Virus record (IMG/VR): IMGVR_UViG_3300033571_010228
Span: 1-22,906 of that record
Source: a virus
Length of the DNA stretch: 22,906 nucleotides
Reading direction: 5' to 3' (one strand)
Shown: positions 9,471 to 16,305 of the stretch, piece after piece
Numbering within the stretch: position 1 is the first letter of the stretch
Layout: each line of letters begins with the position of its first letter
The notes under the pieces: generated by a model
The model's database searches: none
Seen by the model: the letters and a program-made list of their open reading frames with translations, nothing else
What the model was told of the DNA's origin: nothing
Translations under genes and position numbers: made by a program

Positions 9471-9908
9471 TTACGCCTTTAAAATTGAACGTAGCATCCA
9501 TGCTAGTTTTTTATGTGCATCTAAACGTTGAGCTGCATAATCAGAAAGACCATGTTCTTTAGCTTCTTCAGCTACATCAAACAATTGCTGATATAGTCTA
9601 ATCATAATTTGATTATCAGAAGCAAGTTGTGTCATCATACCAGTGGCAGATGGGAAACCTTCTTCGTCTTTAATTTGAGAGATTTGTGAATATACACTTA
9701 AAGAACCAGGTGCGTATTGACCTTGAATTCTAATGTATTCTGCAATGGTGTCGTTTTGCTCGTAAAAGTCACTATAGGCGTCAGCAAAAAACTCATGATA
9801 TTGAGGGAAGTCAGAACCTTCAACATTCCAATGAAACATTTGAGTTTTTAAGTATAATGAAAAGTTCGTAGCAAGAAGTGTACGAAGTAGTTGAACAAGT
9901 TCAGTCAT
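9471..9908 (-). CDS. dps: Dps-like miniferritin
   Basis: This 145-residue ferritin-like four-helix protein is of the Dps family. Cellular Dps dodecamers oxidise and store iron and protect DNA. The signature runs from FHWNVEGSDFPQYHEFF to DTIAEYIRIQG. It aligns H26, H38, D53 and E57 with Listeria Dps ferroxidase ligands H31, H43, D58 and E62. The position of Listeria D47 is Ala42, with an Asp at 43, so one ligand appears lost or shifted. There is no Lys-rich N-terminal tail of the kind that binds DNA in E. coli Dps. A DAHKKLAWMLRS helix closes the protein. It is the first gene of the late operon leading to genes 13 and 14, behind a T4-type late promoter and a hairpin that overlaps its ribosome site. 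It could be a virion protein or act on host iron or oxidative stress; neither is shown here. Confidence 0.85.
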   Translation of the reverse strand: MTELVQLLRTLLATNFSLYLKTQMFHWNVEGSDFPQYHEFFADAYSDFYEQNDTIAEYIRIQGQYAPGSLSVYSQISQIKDEEGFPSATGMMTQLASDNQIMIRLYQQLFDVAEEAKEHGLSDYAAQRLDAHKKLAWMLRSILKA

Positions 9909-9947
9909 AAAAAAATAGCCCTATAGTTTATTTCTATAGAGCTATTT
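9909..9947 (-). terminator. Hairpin with U-tract upstream of dps: terminator and probable RBS-sequestering structure
   Basis: On the minus strand the arms 9947-9934 and 9926-9913 pair over 14 bp (one G-U) around a 7-nt AAAUAAA loop. The 3' arm runs into a seven-T tract at 9915-9909, directly before the dps ATG. It lies 22 bases after the stop of the last fibre-operon gene, so it fits an intrinsic terminator. The 3' arm also contains AGGG (9922-9919), the only Shine-Dalgarno-like stretch before dps. Read-through RNA would therefore have its ribosome site paired. Confidence 0.75.
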
Positions 9948-9950
9948 ATA
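9943..9950 (-). promoter_or_regulatory. T4-type late promoter (TATAAATA) for dps-13-14 operon
   Basis: The minus strand reads TATAAATA at 9950 to 9943, an exact match to the T4 late promoter box recognised by the gp55/gp33 sliding-clamp system. With T4 spacing (box at about -13 to -6), transcription would start near 9937, 29 bases before the dps ATG. The start falls inside the 5' arm of a hairpin. Late transcription is expected for these virion genes. Confidence 0.75.
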
Positions 9951-9968
9951 TAGTTTTAGATTAGAGGA

Positions 9969-10193
9969 TTACTCTATTTGTTGAACTACTATTGGATCGC
10001 CATTTTCATCGGCAACAGATTGAGTCCATGAATTATCTTCATTCTGAACTAAAACTGTTATTGTAAATAAACCTTCTATTGTTTTATAATAGTCTTGGCG
10101 TATTTTATCTTGAAGAATCTTAACTTCTTCAAATGTAATTGCTTCTTCTTGAAGACCAGTTAATTGATTGTGTATGCTATATTTTTTTGTCAT
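9969..10193 (-). CDS. Small conserved phage protein after the adhesins (74 aa, function unknown)
   Basis: I do not recognise a named family. The ATG at 10193 is chosen over the upstream codon at 10229 because it gives a four-base ATGA overlap with the adhesin stop, typical of translational coupling. The product MTKKYSIHNQLTGLQEEAIT is followed by an amphipathic helix (EEVKILQDKIRQDYYKTIE). Then comes a beta-strand region (GLFTITVLVQNEDNSWTQSV) and an acidic tail. It is soluble, with no membrane segment or signal. Tight coupling to a gp38-like adhesin suggests a small fibre-associated or assembly-helper protein, but that is positional inference only. It is the last gene of the fibre operon and is followed by a terminator-like hairpin. 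Confidence 0.65.
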   Translation of the reverse strand: MTKKYSIHNQLTGLQEEAITFEEVKILQDKIRQDYYKTIEGLFTITVLVQNEDNSWTQSVADENGDPIVVQQIE

Positions 10194-11131
10194 GCTACTG
10201 CTCCATATACTGTTCCGTTTGTTAACCAAGTTATTGAATTTCCATTTAAATTAATTGCTCTACCACCAGCGCCACCCGCTGGATTTGTAAATGCAAAATA
10301 ACCACCTCGGCCACCCGCAGCACCCCAACCGCCGCCACCACCGCCAGCTGAGGTGCCACCGGGGTTACCTATGTTTCCACCTGGATTTCCAGCGGAACCT
10401 CCGCTAGCTGGAGTTCCTCCGCCAGCGAAGCCTCCACCACCACCGGCGCCTCCGCCAGCGGCTGGACCACCGCCAACACCTGGCATAATTCTTCCACCAC
10501 CACCACCACTTCCACTTCCATTACCACCAACACTTCCTGGACCACCACCCCCGCCAGGAGCTCCTGAATTAAAGACTTGACCACCACGACCGCCACCAGC
10601 GCCACCGCCACCGCCAAAGGAACCACCACCACCGCCGCCACCAATAAAACTATTATTGGTAATGCGTAACGATGTTAATATACTCATAGCTGGTCCTCCA
10701 GGAAATGCAGCCGGACTGTTAACTGTTTGAGAACCATCACCACCTTTACCCATAATGAAGCCATTATTCACAAGTGTTATTGTATCTCCTGCAACAAGAC
10801 CACCGGCTATTATTAGAGCTGGTATTGATGTTGAATCCGACCAAACATATACTCCAGAATTTACAGTAATAGTGATATCTGATTTTCCAGCAACATAACC
10901 AGATAACAAAGAAGGATTTACTGTTGCCTGTTGTGTATTTGCAGAAAACACAAAATTAACTGTGGCCCTGTTTGATTTACCGCGTCCATTGCTTTTTGAA
11001 ATGGCACCAGAAGAAACACCAAATAGAGTTCTAACTACAGTACTACCTAAACTAATTGGCGCTGTAGATGAAAGACCTAACTCGGTATTAACGTTAGATA
11101 GTGAAATAGGACCGGATGTTGGTAATGGCAT
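10190..11131 (-). CDS. Glycine-rich tail-fibre adhesin, gp38-like (copy 2)
   Basis: This is a probable receptor-binding tip protein. The 313-residue product opens with the module MPLPTSGPISLSNVNTELGL and continues to 'TLFGVSSGAISKSNGRGKSN'. That N-terminus is common to many marine T4-like fibre and adhesin proteins. A predicted beta-solenoid section follows, with 'DTITLVNNGFIMGKGGDG' and 'ITNNSFIGGGG'. A long Gly-rich tract then runs from about residue 160 to 290 with many GGGGG runs. The end is 'NGNSITWLTNGTVYGAVA'. Such glycine runs resemble the polyglycine-II sandwich of the phage S16/T2 gp38 adhesins, whose variable loops bind the receptor. It is a tandem paralogue of the preceding gene and shares a 72-bp perfect DNA repeat with it. 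The Shine-Dalgarno is AAAGAG before the ATG at 11131. Homology to gp38 is by composition and is not proven. Confidence 0.75.
   Translation of the reverse strand: MPLPTSGPISLSNVNTELGLSSTAPISLGSTVVRTLFGVSSGAISKSNGRGKSNRATVNFVFSANTQQATVNPSLLSGYVAGKSDITITVNSGVYVWSDSTSIPALIIAGGLVAGDTITLVNNGFIMGKGGDGSQTVNSPAAFPGGPAMSILTSLRITNNSFIGGGGGGGSFGGGGGAGGGRGGQVFNSGAPGGGGGPGSVGGNGSGSGGGGGRIMPGVGGGPAAGGGAGGGGGFAGGGTPASGGSAGNPGGNIGNPGGTSAGGGGGGWGAAGGRGGYFAFTNPAGGAGGRAINLNGNSITWLTNGTVYGAVA
10881..10952 (-). repeat. 72-bp perfect repeat shared by the two adhesins, copy 1
   Basis: This is identical to 11858-11929 (offset 977). It encodes 'FSANTQQATVNPSLLSGYVA' and the next few residues, just before the beta-rich section of each adhesin. 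Recombination here could swap or fuse the two distal Gly-rich parts. Confidence 0.9.
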
Positions 11132-11142
11132 ATGTAAACTCT

Positions 11143-12108
11143 TTAACTAACTGCTCCATATATTGTTCCAGTAGTTGTGTATGTAACTGAATTTCCGTTT
11201 AGGATAATTGCGCTACCACCAGCACCTCCTAAACCAGCATTTGCTGCAAATGTACTCCCAGGATTATTTTGTGTACCTCCCGGCGAAGGCCCTAATGGAA
11301 AAGGTCTTTGTATAGTACCTCCTGCGCCACCAGAGGCACCCCATCCGCCGCCACCACCACCCGCTGAAAATACCCTAATATTTTCAGGTATAGTAAAAAA
11401 TCCACTACCACTTATACCACCAGCTTCATTAGCATTAATACCAGGAAGTATACGGCCACCACCACGACCAACCCAATTTGCTGGTTGAGAACCAATAGAG
11501 CCAAGAGATCCACCGGTACCACCTGCAGTGCCGTCAGCTCCACCGCCAGCTCCACCGCCAGCACCTCCGCCGCCACCTGCACCTGTTCTAGCGGAACCAC
11601 CGCCACCGCCGCCACCTGCAATAAAAGAATTATTGGTAATGGTTATGCTATGACTTAGAGAGATTGCTGGTCCACCATTCGTGCCTGAGCTTGGAGCTGA
11701 TGTCGATGTACCACCATTACCACCTCTACCCATAATAAATCCATTATTTACTAAGGTGATTGTATCTCCAGAAGCAAAAGCTCCTATAGTTAACGCAGGA
11801 ACACTAGTTAAATCTGACCAAATATAAACACCAGTATTGATTGTAATAATAACATCGGATTTTCCAGCAACATAACCAGATAACAAAGAAGGATTTACTG
11901 TTGCCTGTTGTGTATTTGCAGAAAACACACGATTAATTGTCACTCTATTAGATTTTCCTCTACCATTACTTTTTGAAATGGCACCAGAAGAAACACCAAA
12001 TAAAGTTCTAGTAAAAGAACTACCTAGTGAGTTCTGAAAGTTAAAATCAAATCCAAGTTCTCTATTAATATCAGATATTGAAATAGGACCGGATGTTGGT
12101 AATGGCAT
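11143..12108 (-). CDS. Glycine-rich tail-fibre adhesin, gp38-like (copy 1)
   Basis: This 321-residue paralogue of the next gene has the same three-part layout. The N-terminal module is MPLPTSGPISISDINRELG plus 'TLFGVSSGAISKSNGRGKSN'. The middle beta-rich part has 'DTITLVNNGFIMGRGGNG' and 'TITNNSFIAGGGGGGG'. The Gly-rich distal part covers about residues 165-300 and ends 'NGNSVTYTTTGTIYGAVS'. The glycine runs differ in length and in their intervening loops from the neighbour, while the N-terminal half is well conserved. This is what one expects if the loops contact receptors and diversify. The ATG at 12108 overlaps the upstream fibre stop (TAATG). Tandem copies could give two adhesin specificities or a recombination partner. 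A Gly-rich structural shaft without receptor binding is the alternative. Confidence 0.75.
   Translation of the reverse strand: MPLPTSGPISISDINRELGFDFNFQNSLGSSFTRTLFGVSSGAISKSNGRGKSNRVTINRVFSANTQQATVNPSLLSGYVAGKSDVIITINTGVYIWSDLTSVPALTIGAFASGDTITLVNNGFIMGRGGNGGTSTSAPSSGTNGGPAISLSHSITITNNSFIAGGGGGGGSARTGAGGGGGAGGGAGGGADGTAGGTGGSLGSIGSQPANWVGRGGGRILPGINANEAGGISGSGFFTIPENIRVFSAGGGGGGWGASGGAGGTIQRPFPLGPSPGGTQNNPGSTFAANAGLGGAGGSAIILNGNSVTYTTTGTIYGAVS
11858..11929 (-). repeat. 72-bp perfect repeat shared by the two adhesins, copy 2
   Basis: This is the partner of 10881-10952, with no mismatch over 72 bp, while flanking DNA has diverged. Confidence 0.9.
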
Positions 12109-13670
12109 TACACAGTTCCAAATGCAGTTACATCACCAGTTACAGTTAGATTTCCAGAAGAATCTAACTTCATTCTATTAACACCATTATGCGCAAAGAA
12201 TAAAACTCCACCAACTTCTTTTACTTTCCAATTAGTTCCAATCGTTAGCCAAGCATTTGCATCATATTGTGGAATTTGATTAGCACTAACACCAAAGCCA
12301 TTTGTAGATAACGTTGTTAGGTTTGCGTTCAATGGTTGTATTGATGGTTTATTAGTTAGATCATTATATGAACCAGATGTTGCTACAGTTGCTAGTGTAG
12401 GTCTATTAGTTAGATCGTTATAAGAACCAGAGAATAATGTTGGTCTATTTAATAAATCATTATAAGAACCAGTTGCAGAAACCGTTGCTAACGTAGGCCT
12501 ATTAGTTAGATCGTTATAAGAACCAGATGTTGCAACTGTTGCTAGTGTTGGTGCAGTATAGCTTATAACACCAGTTGTTGAGTTATAACTTAATGATCCT
12601 GAAACACTAATTCCAGTTCGTGTTATATAATTAGCATCATTAGTAAATGAAGATACTACAGTTGGAACTGTAGGGATAGTTGGTTTATTACTTAAATCAT
12701 TATAAGAACCAGAAGTTGCTACTGTTGCAAGATCAGCACTATTTGCTTTTAATCCAATTTGATTAGAAACAGTTGTGGCAAAGTTGGGATCATCACCTAA
12801 CGCTGCAGCCAGTTCATTTAAAGTATTTAATGTAGCAGGTGCAGTATCAACTAAATTAGCAACTTGAGTATTAACGTATGTTTCAGTTGCTAATCCAGTT
12901 GGTTTATCGTTTAAATCATTATAACTACCAGAAGTTGCCACCGTTGCTAAAACTGGTTTATTGGTTAAATCATTATATGAACCGGAGAACAATGTAGGTA
13001 ATCCAGTTAAATCACCATAAGCACCAGAGAATAATGTAGGTAATCCAGTTAAATCACCATAAGCACCAGAGAATAAAATTGGCTTATCGGTTAAATCATT
13101 ATATGAACCAGAAAATAATGTTGGCAATCCAGTTAAGTCAGCATAAACACCAGAAAATAATGTTGGTAAATTAGTTAATTGAGTATAACTAATATTTGGA
13201 ATATCACGGCCATCGATGTTTAAACGATTGCCCGGTCCTAAGTTAGTCCAATATAGAGTGTTAGAAGTTGGAAGACTTTCATTATCATAATTAGCAATGT
13301 ATATGTTTCCATTATCGTATACTACATCACCTACAAGATAACGAGTGCCATCTGCAAGTGTGTGATTAATTGTCCATTCAACTGCAGCTTTTACTAAATT
13401 TGGAAGATTAGTTAGATCATTATAAGAACCAGAAAACAGTGTTGGTAAATTGGTTAAATCGTTATATGAACCAGAGAATGATGATGAACCAAAGTTACTA
13501 ATTGCTTGAGTTACCCAAGCTTCACTAGCTAATGGGAAACCACCAGTAGTAACACCATCGTGCACAATAACCGTGTCTTTATCTTTGTCAATGTAAAGTT
13601 CGCCTTCTTCGCCTAAGAAAGCATTACTTTCTGTTGTAGAACCTCTACGGAATTTTACTGTTATTGCCAT
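12108..13670 (-). CDS. Tail-fibre protein with Mtd-N domain and SGSYNDL repeats (520 aa)
   Basis: This is a probable tail fibre. Residues 1-50 (MAITVKFRRGSTTESNAFLG, 'EEGELYIDKDKDTVIVHDG', 'GGFPLA') match the N-terminal virion-attachment domain of major tropism determinant-type proteins. About fourteen copies of a '[14 protein letters not shown]'-like motif follow. They sit in two blocks, separated by a carbohydrate-module-like stretch ('LADGTRYLVGDVVYDNGNIY') and an alpha-helical segment ('TETYVNTQVANLVDTAPATL'). The repeat is widespread in marine myovirus fibres. Two copies are a perfect 42-bp DNA tandem. The C-terminus has 'NWKVKEVGGVLFFAHNGVNR' and 'LDSSGNLTVTGDVTAFGTV', which resembles fibre regions next to a tip domain. 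The gene overlaps the next adhesin by one base, so the two products may assemble together. Confidence 0.8.
   Translation of the reverse strand: MAITVKFRRGSTTESNAFLGEEGELYIDKDKDTVIVHDGVTTGGFPLASEAWVTQAISNFGSSSFSGSYNDLTNLPTLFSGSYNDLTNLPNLVKAAVEWTINHTLADGTRYLVGDVVYDNGNIYIANYDNESLPTSNTLYWTNLGPGNRLNIDGRDIPNISYTQLTNLPTLFSGVYADLTGLPTLFSGSYNDLTDKPILFSGAYGDLTGLPTLFSGAYGDLTGLPTLFSGSYNDLTNKPVLATVATSGSYNDLNDKPTGLATETYVNTQVANLVDTAPATLNTLNELAAALGDDPNFATTVSNQIGLKANSADLATVATSGSYNDLSNKPTIPTVPTVVSSFTNDANYITRTGISVSGSLSYNSTTGVISYTAPTLATVATSGSYNDLTNRPTLATVSATGSYNDLLNRPTLFSGSYNDLTNRPTLATVATSGSYNDLTNKPSIQPLNANLTTLSTNGFGVSANQIPQYDANAWLTIGTNWKVKEVGGVLFFAHNGVNRMKLDSSGNLTVTGDVTAFGTV
12991..13074 (-). repeat. Perfect 42-bp tandem duplication in the 520-aa fibre
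   Basis: Two identical adjacent 42-bp units (12991-13032 and 13033-13074) each encode one SGAYGDLTGLPTLF repeat. The other repeats of this family in the gene differ at many bases, so this pair is recent. Confidence 0.9.
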
Positions 13671-13690
13671 ATGATTATTCTTTAGTTATG

Positions 13691-13903
13691 TTATACTGAC
13701 GTTATTAAAAATGATTTAGCTTCTTCTATAGAATTAAACCAATACCAACCATCTATAGGATAACTATAATTATTTTTAGTTTCTTTACGCAATTCATAAT
13801 TTTGATAAGGACCTAAAACGAAGTTAGGCGCATATAATAAATCATCATCTAATTTGTAAAAACCAGAAGTGTTTTCTGTGTTAGTGTCTGTGATATTTTC
13901 CAT
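13691..13903 (-). CDS. Small phage protein of unknown function (70 aa)
   Basis: The start is the ATG at 13903, with AGGAT seven bases upstream and five bases after the previous stop. The longer in-frame start at 13927 would overlap the upstream gene. The product MENITDTNTENTSGFYKLDD continues to 'LLYAPNFVLGPYQNYELRKE', then 'YPIDGWYWFNSIEEAKSFL'. It is acidic, aromatic-rich and has no transmembrane segment. I recall similar short proteins beside fibre genes in marine T4-like phages but know no assigned function. Its position between the leucine-rich-repeat protein and a tail fibre suggests a fibre-linked or assembly role, by inference only. Confidence 0.65.
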   Translation of the reverse strand: MENITDTNTENTSGFYKLDDDLLYAPNFVLGPYQNYELRKETKNNYSYPIDGWYWFNSIEEAKSFLITSV

Positions 13904-13908
13904 AATTT

Positions 13909-15978
13909 TTATCCTACAACAGTCCAACCCTTAGCTTGGGCAATACTAGGATCATCTAAAGGAGTTCCATAGTTATTATTGACAGTAATAGTTTGCCCAG
14001 TTACTATTGGTAAGTTAGTATATATTTCATTTAATGCATTTGCAGATAAATTACAATTAGCTATAGAAAAACTAAATTTAAAATCTTTTGCTCTTATGCG
14101 CTTAATATTTGGACATGCATTAAATATACTACCCAAAGATGTCACCGATGATACATTCAATTCTGGTATAGAATTTAATGATGTACAATTATTAAACATA
14201 GAACTCGCAGTAGTTACATTAGACGTATTAAACGTTGGTATTGCTAATAATATACTAGCATTTTGAAACATACTACTCATATTAGTTACGTTAGATGTGT
14301 TAAATAATGGTACTAATCGTAATGAATTACAAAGTTGAAACATACCGGCCATATTTGTTACGCTGGACGTATTAAATAATGGAACTGAAGATAACATATT
14401 ACATGATTGAAACATAATACTCATATTTGTTACTTTAGATGTATCAAATAATGGGACTGATTGTAATGAATTACAACCACTAAACATAAAGCTCATATTA
14501 GTTACGTTGGACGTATTGAATAGCGGCACTGAAGTTAATGAATTACATGTTTGAAACATAGTAGCCATATTAGTTACGTTGGACGTATTGAATAGCGGCA
14601 CTGAAGTTAATGAATTACAACCACTAAACATAGTGCTCATAGTAGTTACGCTAGACGTATTGAATAACGGAACTGAAGCTAATGCATAACAATTATTAAA
14701 CATACTATTCATAAGTGTTACTTTAGATGTATTAAACATTGGTACTAAAGTTAATGACGCGCATCCACTAAACATACTAATCATATTAGTTACGTTAGAC
14801 GTATCGAATAACGGAACTGAAGCTAATGACGTGCAGTTAGAAAACATACTACTCATACTTGTTACTTTAGATGTATTAAACATTGGCACTGAAGCTAATG
14901 TTCTACAGTTACTAAACGTACTATTCATATTTGTTACGTTAGATGTATTAAATAGCGGTACTGAAGTTAAAGAATGACATCCACTAAACATACTATTCAT
15001 ATTAGTTACTTTAGATGTATCAAATAATGGGACTGATTGTAATGAATTACAACCATCAAACATACTACCCATATCACTTACATTAGATGTGTTTAATGGT
15101 GGTATGGTTTTTAATAAATTACATCCACTAAACATACCACTCATACTTGTTAGACTTGATATGGAAGGATTTATTACAACATTTTGCAATGATCTCATAG
15201 TTCTAAGCGATAATGATGTAACATTTCCAAGTTGATTTAATGCTACTCTTTCAATAGAAATAGCACCGACATCACCACCGCTTAAAGATAATGAAGTAAT
15301 ATTACTACTTGCTATTGCAATATCTAACCATCCAGCATTATACGAAACTGTTGTTTGACTATGTCTATTGGTAAGATTAATGACGTTTAACTCGTTATTA
15401 ATCTTTGGAGTGATGACAACTGTAGCTATTTTATATGGTAAAAGAGTACCAAAACCATTATTTGTTAACGTAATTGGATTACCATTAGGCACTGTAGATA
15501 TTTGGAATGTATTAGTGGTTGCGTTTATTACATAATAATATTGGGCTTCTGCAATTCCTATAGTAGTTACTATATTCCAAAATTGAACAAGCATTCCATT
15601 AGAATATCCATGATTATTTCTAGTAACAATGTTAGTTATTTCAGTAAATGATACTGGCGCGTCTGTTCCAGATAAATTTATGTTATTATAGTTATATTCA
15701 TAATTTACTTGTACACCAGCACTACTATCAATAATTGTTCCATCACCAAGATTTACATCGCAATTGCCATTGGCAACAAGTGTAAAAAAGTTTGCATCAT
15801 TTGGATATACTGCGTATAATCCTACGAATTTATTAGATCCAACTGGTGCTTCGCATTCTGGCCATGATGGATTTCTCACCCATTCACTAGGTGTAGAAGA
15901 TAATTTAGCGCTAGAATATGTTTTTGATTTAACACTAGTATTATTATATCCATCATTTTTTAATGTGCGAAAACTCAT
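13909..15978 (-). CDS. DUF285/BspA-like leucine-rich-repeat surface protein (689 aa), probable receptor-binding fibre
   Basis: The N-terminal ~275 residues (MSFRTLKNDGYNNTSVKSKT onward) contain 'SEWVRNPSWPECEAPVGSNK' and 'VGLYAVYPNDANFFTLVANG', a lead-in seen in phage BspA-like proteins. Residues 279-614 are fourteen full 24-residue repeats of consensus MxxMFxxCxSLxSVPLFNTSNVTN, followed by a decayed fifteenth. This is the DUF285 leucine-rich-repeat type found in bacterial surface proteins. The C-terminal cap ends 'YGTPLDDPSIAQAKGWTVVG', a common ending of phage members. DUF285/BspA repeats form extended solenoids used for surface binding, so host recognition is plausible but unproven. The ATG at 15978 overlaps the upstream stop by four bases (ATGA). 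DNA-level identity between non-adjacent units points to recent exchange among repeats. Confidence 0.85.
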   Translation of the reverse strand: MSFRTLKNDGYNNTSVKSKTYSSAKLSSTPSEWVRNPSWPECEAPVGSNKFVGLYAVYPNDANFFTLVANGNCDVNLGDGTIIDSSAGVQVNYEYNYNNINLSGTDAPVSFTEITNIVTRNNHGYSNGMLVQFWNIVTTIGIAEAQYYYVINATTNTFQISTVPNGNPITLTNNGFGTLLPYKIATVVITPKINNELNVINLTNRHSQTTVSYNAGWLDIAIASSNITSLSLSGGDVGAISIERVALNQLGNVTSLSLRTMRSLQNVVINPSISSLTSMSGMFSGCNLLKTIPPLNTSNVSDMGSMFDGCNSLQSVPLFDTSKVTNMNSMFSGCHSLTSVPLFNTSNVTNMNSTFSNCRTLASVPMFNTSKVTSMSSMFSNCTSLASVPLFDTSNVTNMISMFSGCASLTLVPMFNTSKVTLMNSMFNNCYALASVPLFNTSSVTTMSTMFSGCNSLTSVPLFNTSNVTNMATMFQTCNSLTSVPLFNTSNVTNMSFMFSGCNSLQSVPLFDTSKVTNMSIMFQSCNMLSSVPLFNTSSVTNMAGMFQLCNSLRLVPLFNTSNVTNMSSMFQNASILLAIPTFNTSNVTTASSMFNNCTSLNSIPELNVSSVTSLGSIFNACPNIKRIRAKDFKFSFSIANCNLSANALNEIYTNLPIVTGQTITVNNNYGTPLDDPSIAQAKGWTVVG
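14137..15144 (-). repeat. Array of fourteen 72-bp leucine-rich repeats
   Basis: Fourteen units of 72 bp (24 codons) encode MxxMFxxCxxLxxVPxFNTSxVTx. All are the same length with no frame break. Some blocks are identical: 14494-14547 with 14566-14619 (54 bp), and 14429-14479 with 15005-15055 (51 bp, eight units apart). Confidence 0.92.
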
Positions 15979-16304
15979 TGCGTAATCTCTGATCCAAATA
16001 AGTTAAACGCTAAAGTTGAAGTTCCTGCAAAAACTGTAACTACATCAGTTTGAGCTAAAGAAATACCAATTGTTAAAAAGATAGAATCTCCAGCACTAAT
16101 AGCTGAATCATAAATTATATAATGTTTATTAACTAATGTTTCACCTGCTGGGCGTATTGCAATCCTAAAGGTTGTAGATACACCAAGATTAGCAATTGAT
16201 AAAGTAGAACATACGGCGCTTGTTGCATTAGGCACCGTATAAATGGTTGTGTTAGTATTTGCAGTAGGGACAACTTGCCCTAAGACTTTGTAGACTGAAG
16301 GCAT
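15975..16304 (-). CDS. Small conserved virion-type protein (109 aa)
   Basis: This belongs to a small protein type that recurs next to fibre genes in marine T4-like phages. It starts MPSVYKVLGQVVPTANTNTT, then 'IYTVPNATSAVCSTLSIANL' and 'TTFRIAIRPAGETL-NKHYIIYD'. The rest is 'ISAGDSIFLTIGISLAQTDVVTV', and it ends 'LAFNLFGSEITQ'. The predicted fold is an all-beta sandwich, with no signal or membrane segment. The ATG at 16304 has a GGGAG Shine-Dalgarno eight bases upstream and follows the previous stop by one base. Its downstream partner overlaps by four bases. A structural, fibre-associated role is likely from context, but no function has been shown that I can name. Confidence 0.7.
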   Translation of the reverse strand: MPSVYKVLGQVVPTANTNTTIYTVPNATSAVCSTLSIANLGVSTTFRIAIRPAGETLVNKHYIIYDSAISAGDSIFLTIGISLAQTDVVTVFAGTSTLAFNLFGSEITQ

Positions 16305-16305
16305 T

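Noticed and set aside
10353-10580. Plus-strand proline-rich ORF
   Set aside because: It is the antisense of the Gly-rich adhesin (GGN codons read as CCN). It has no ribosome site, and its composition is explained by the real gene.
11177-11488. Plus-strand proline-rich ORF
   Set aside because: This is an antisense shadow of the first Gly-rich adhesin.
14137-15144. Possible CRISPR array, from regular 72-bp spacing
   Set aside because: Units are contiguous coding repeats without spacers, in frame throughout, and match DUF285 leucine-rich repeats.
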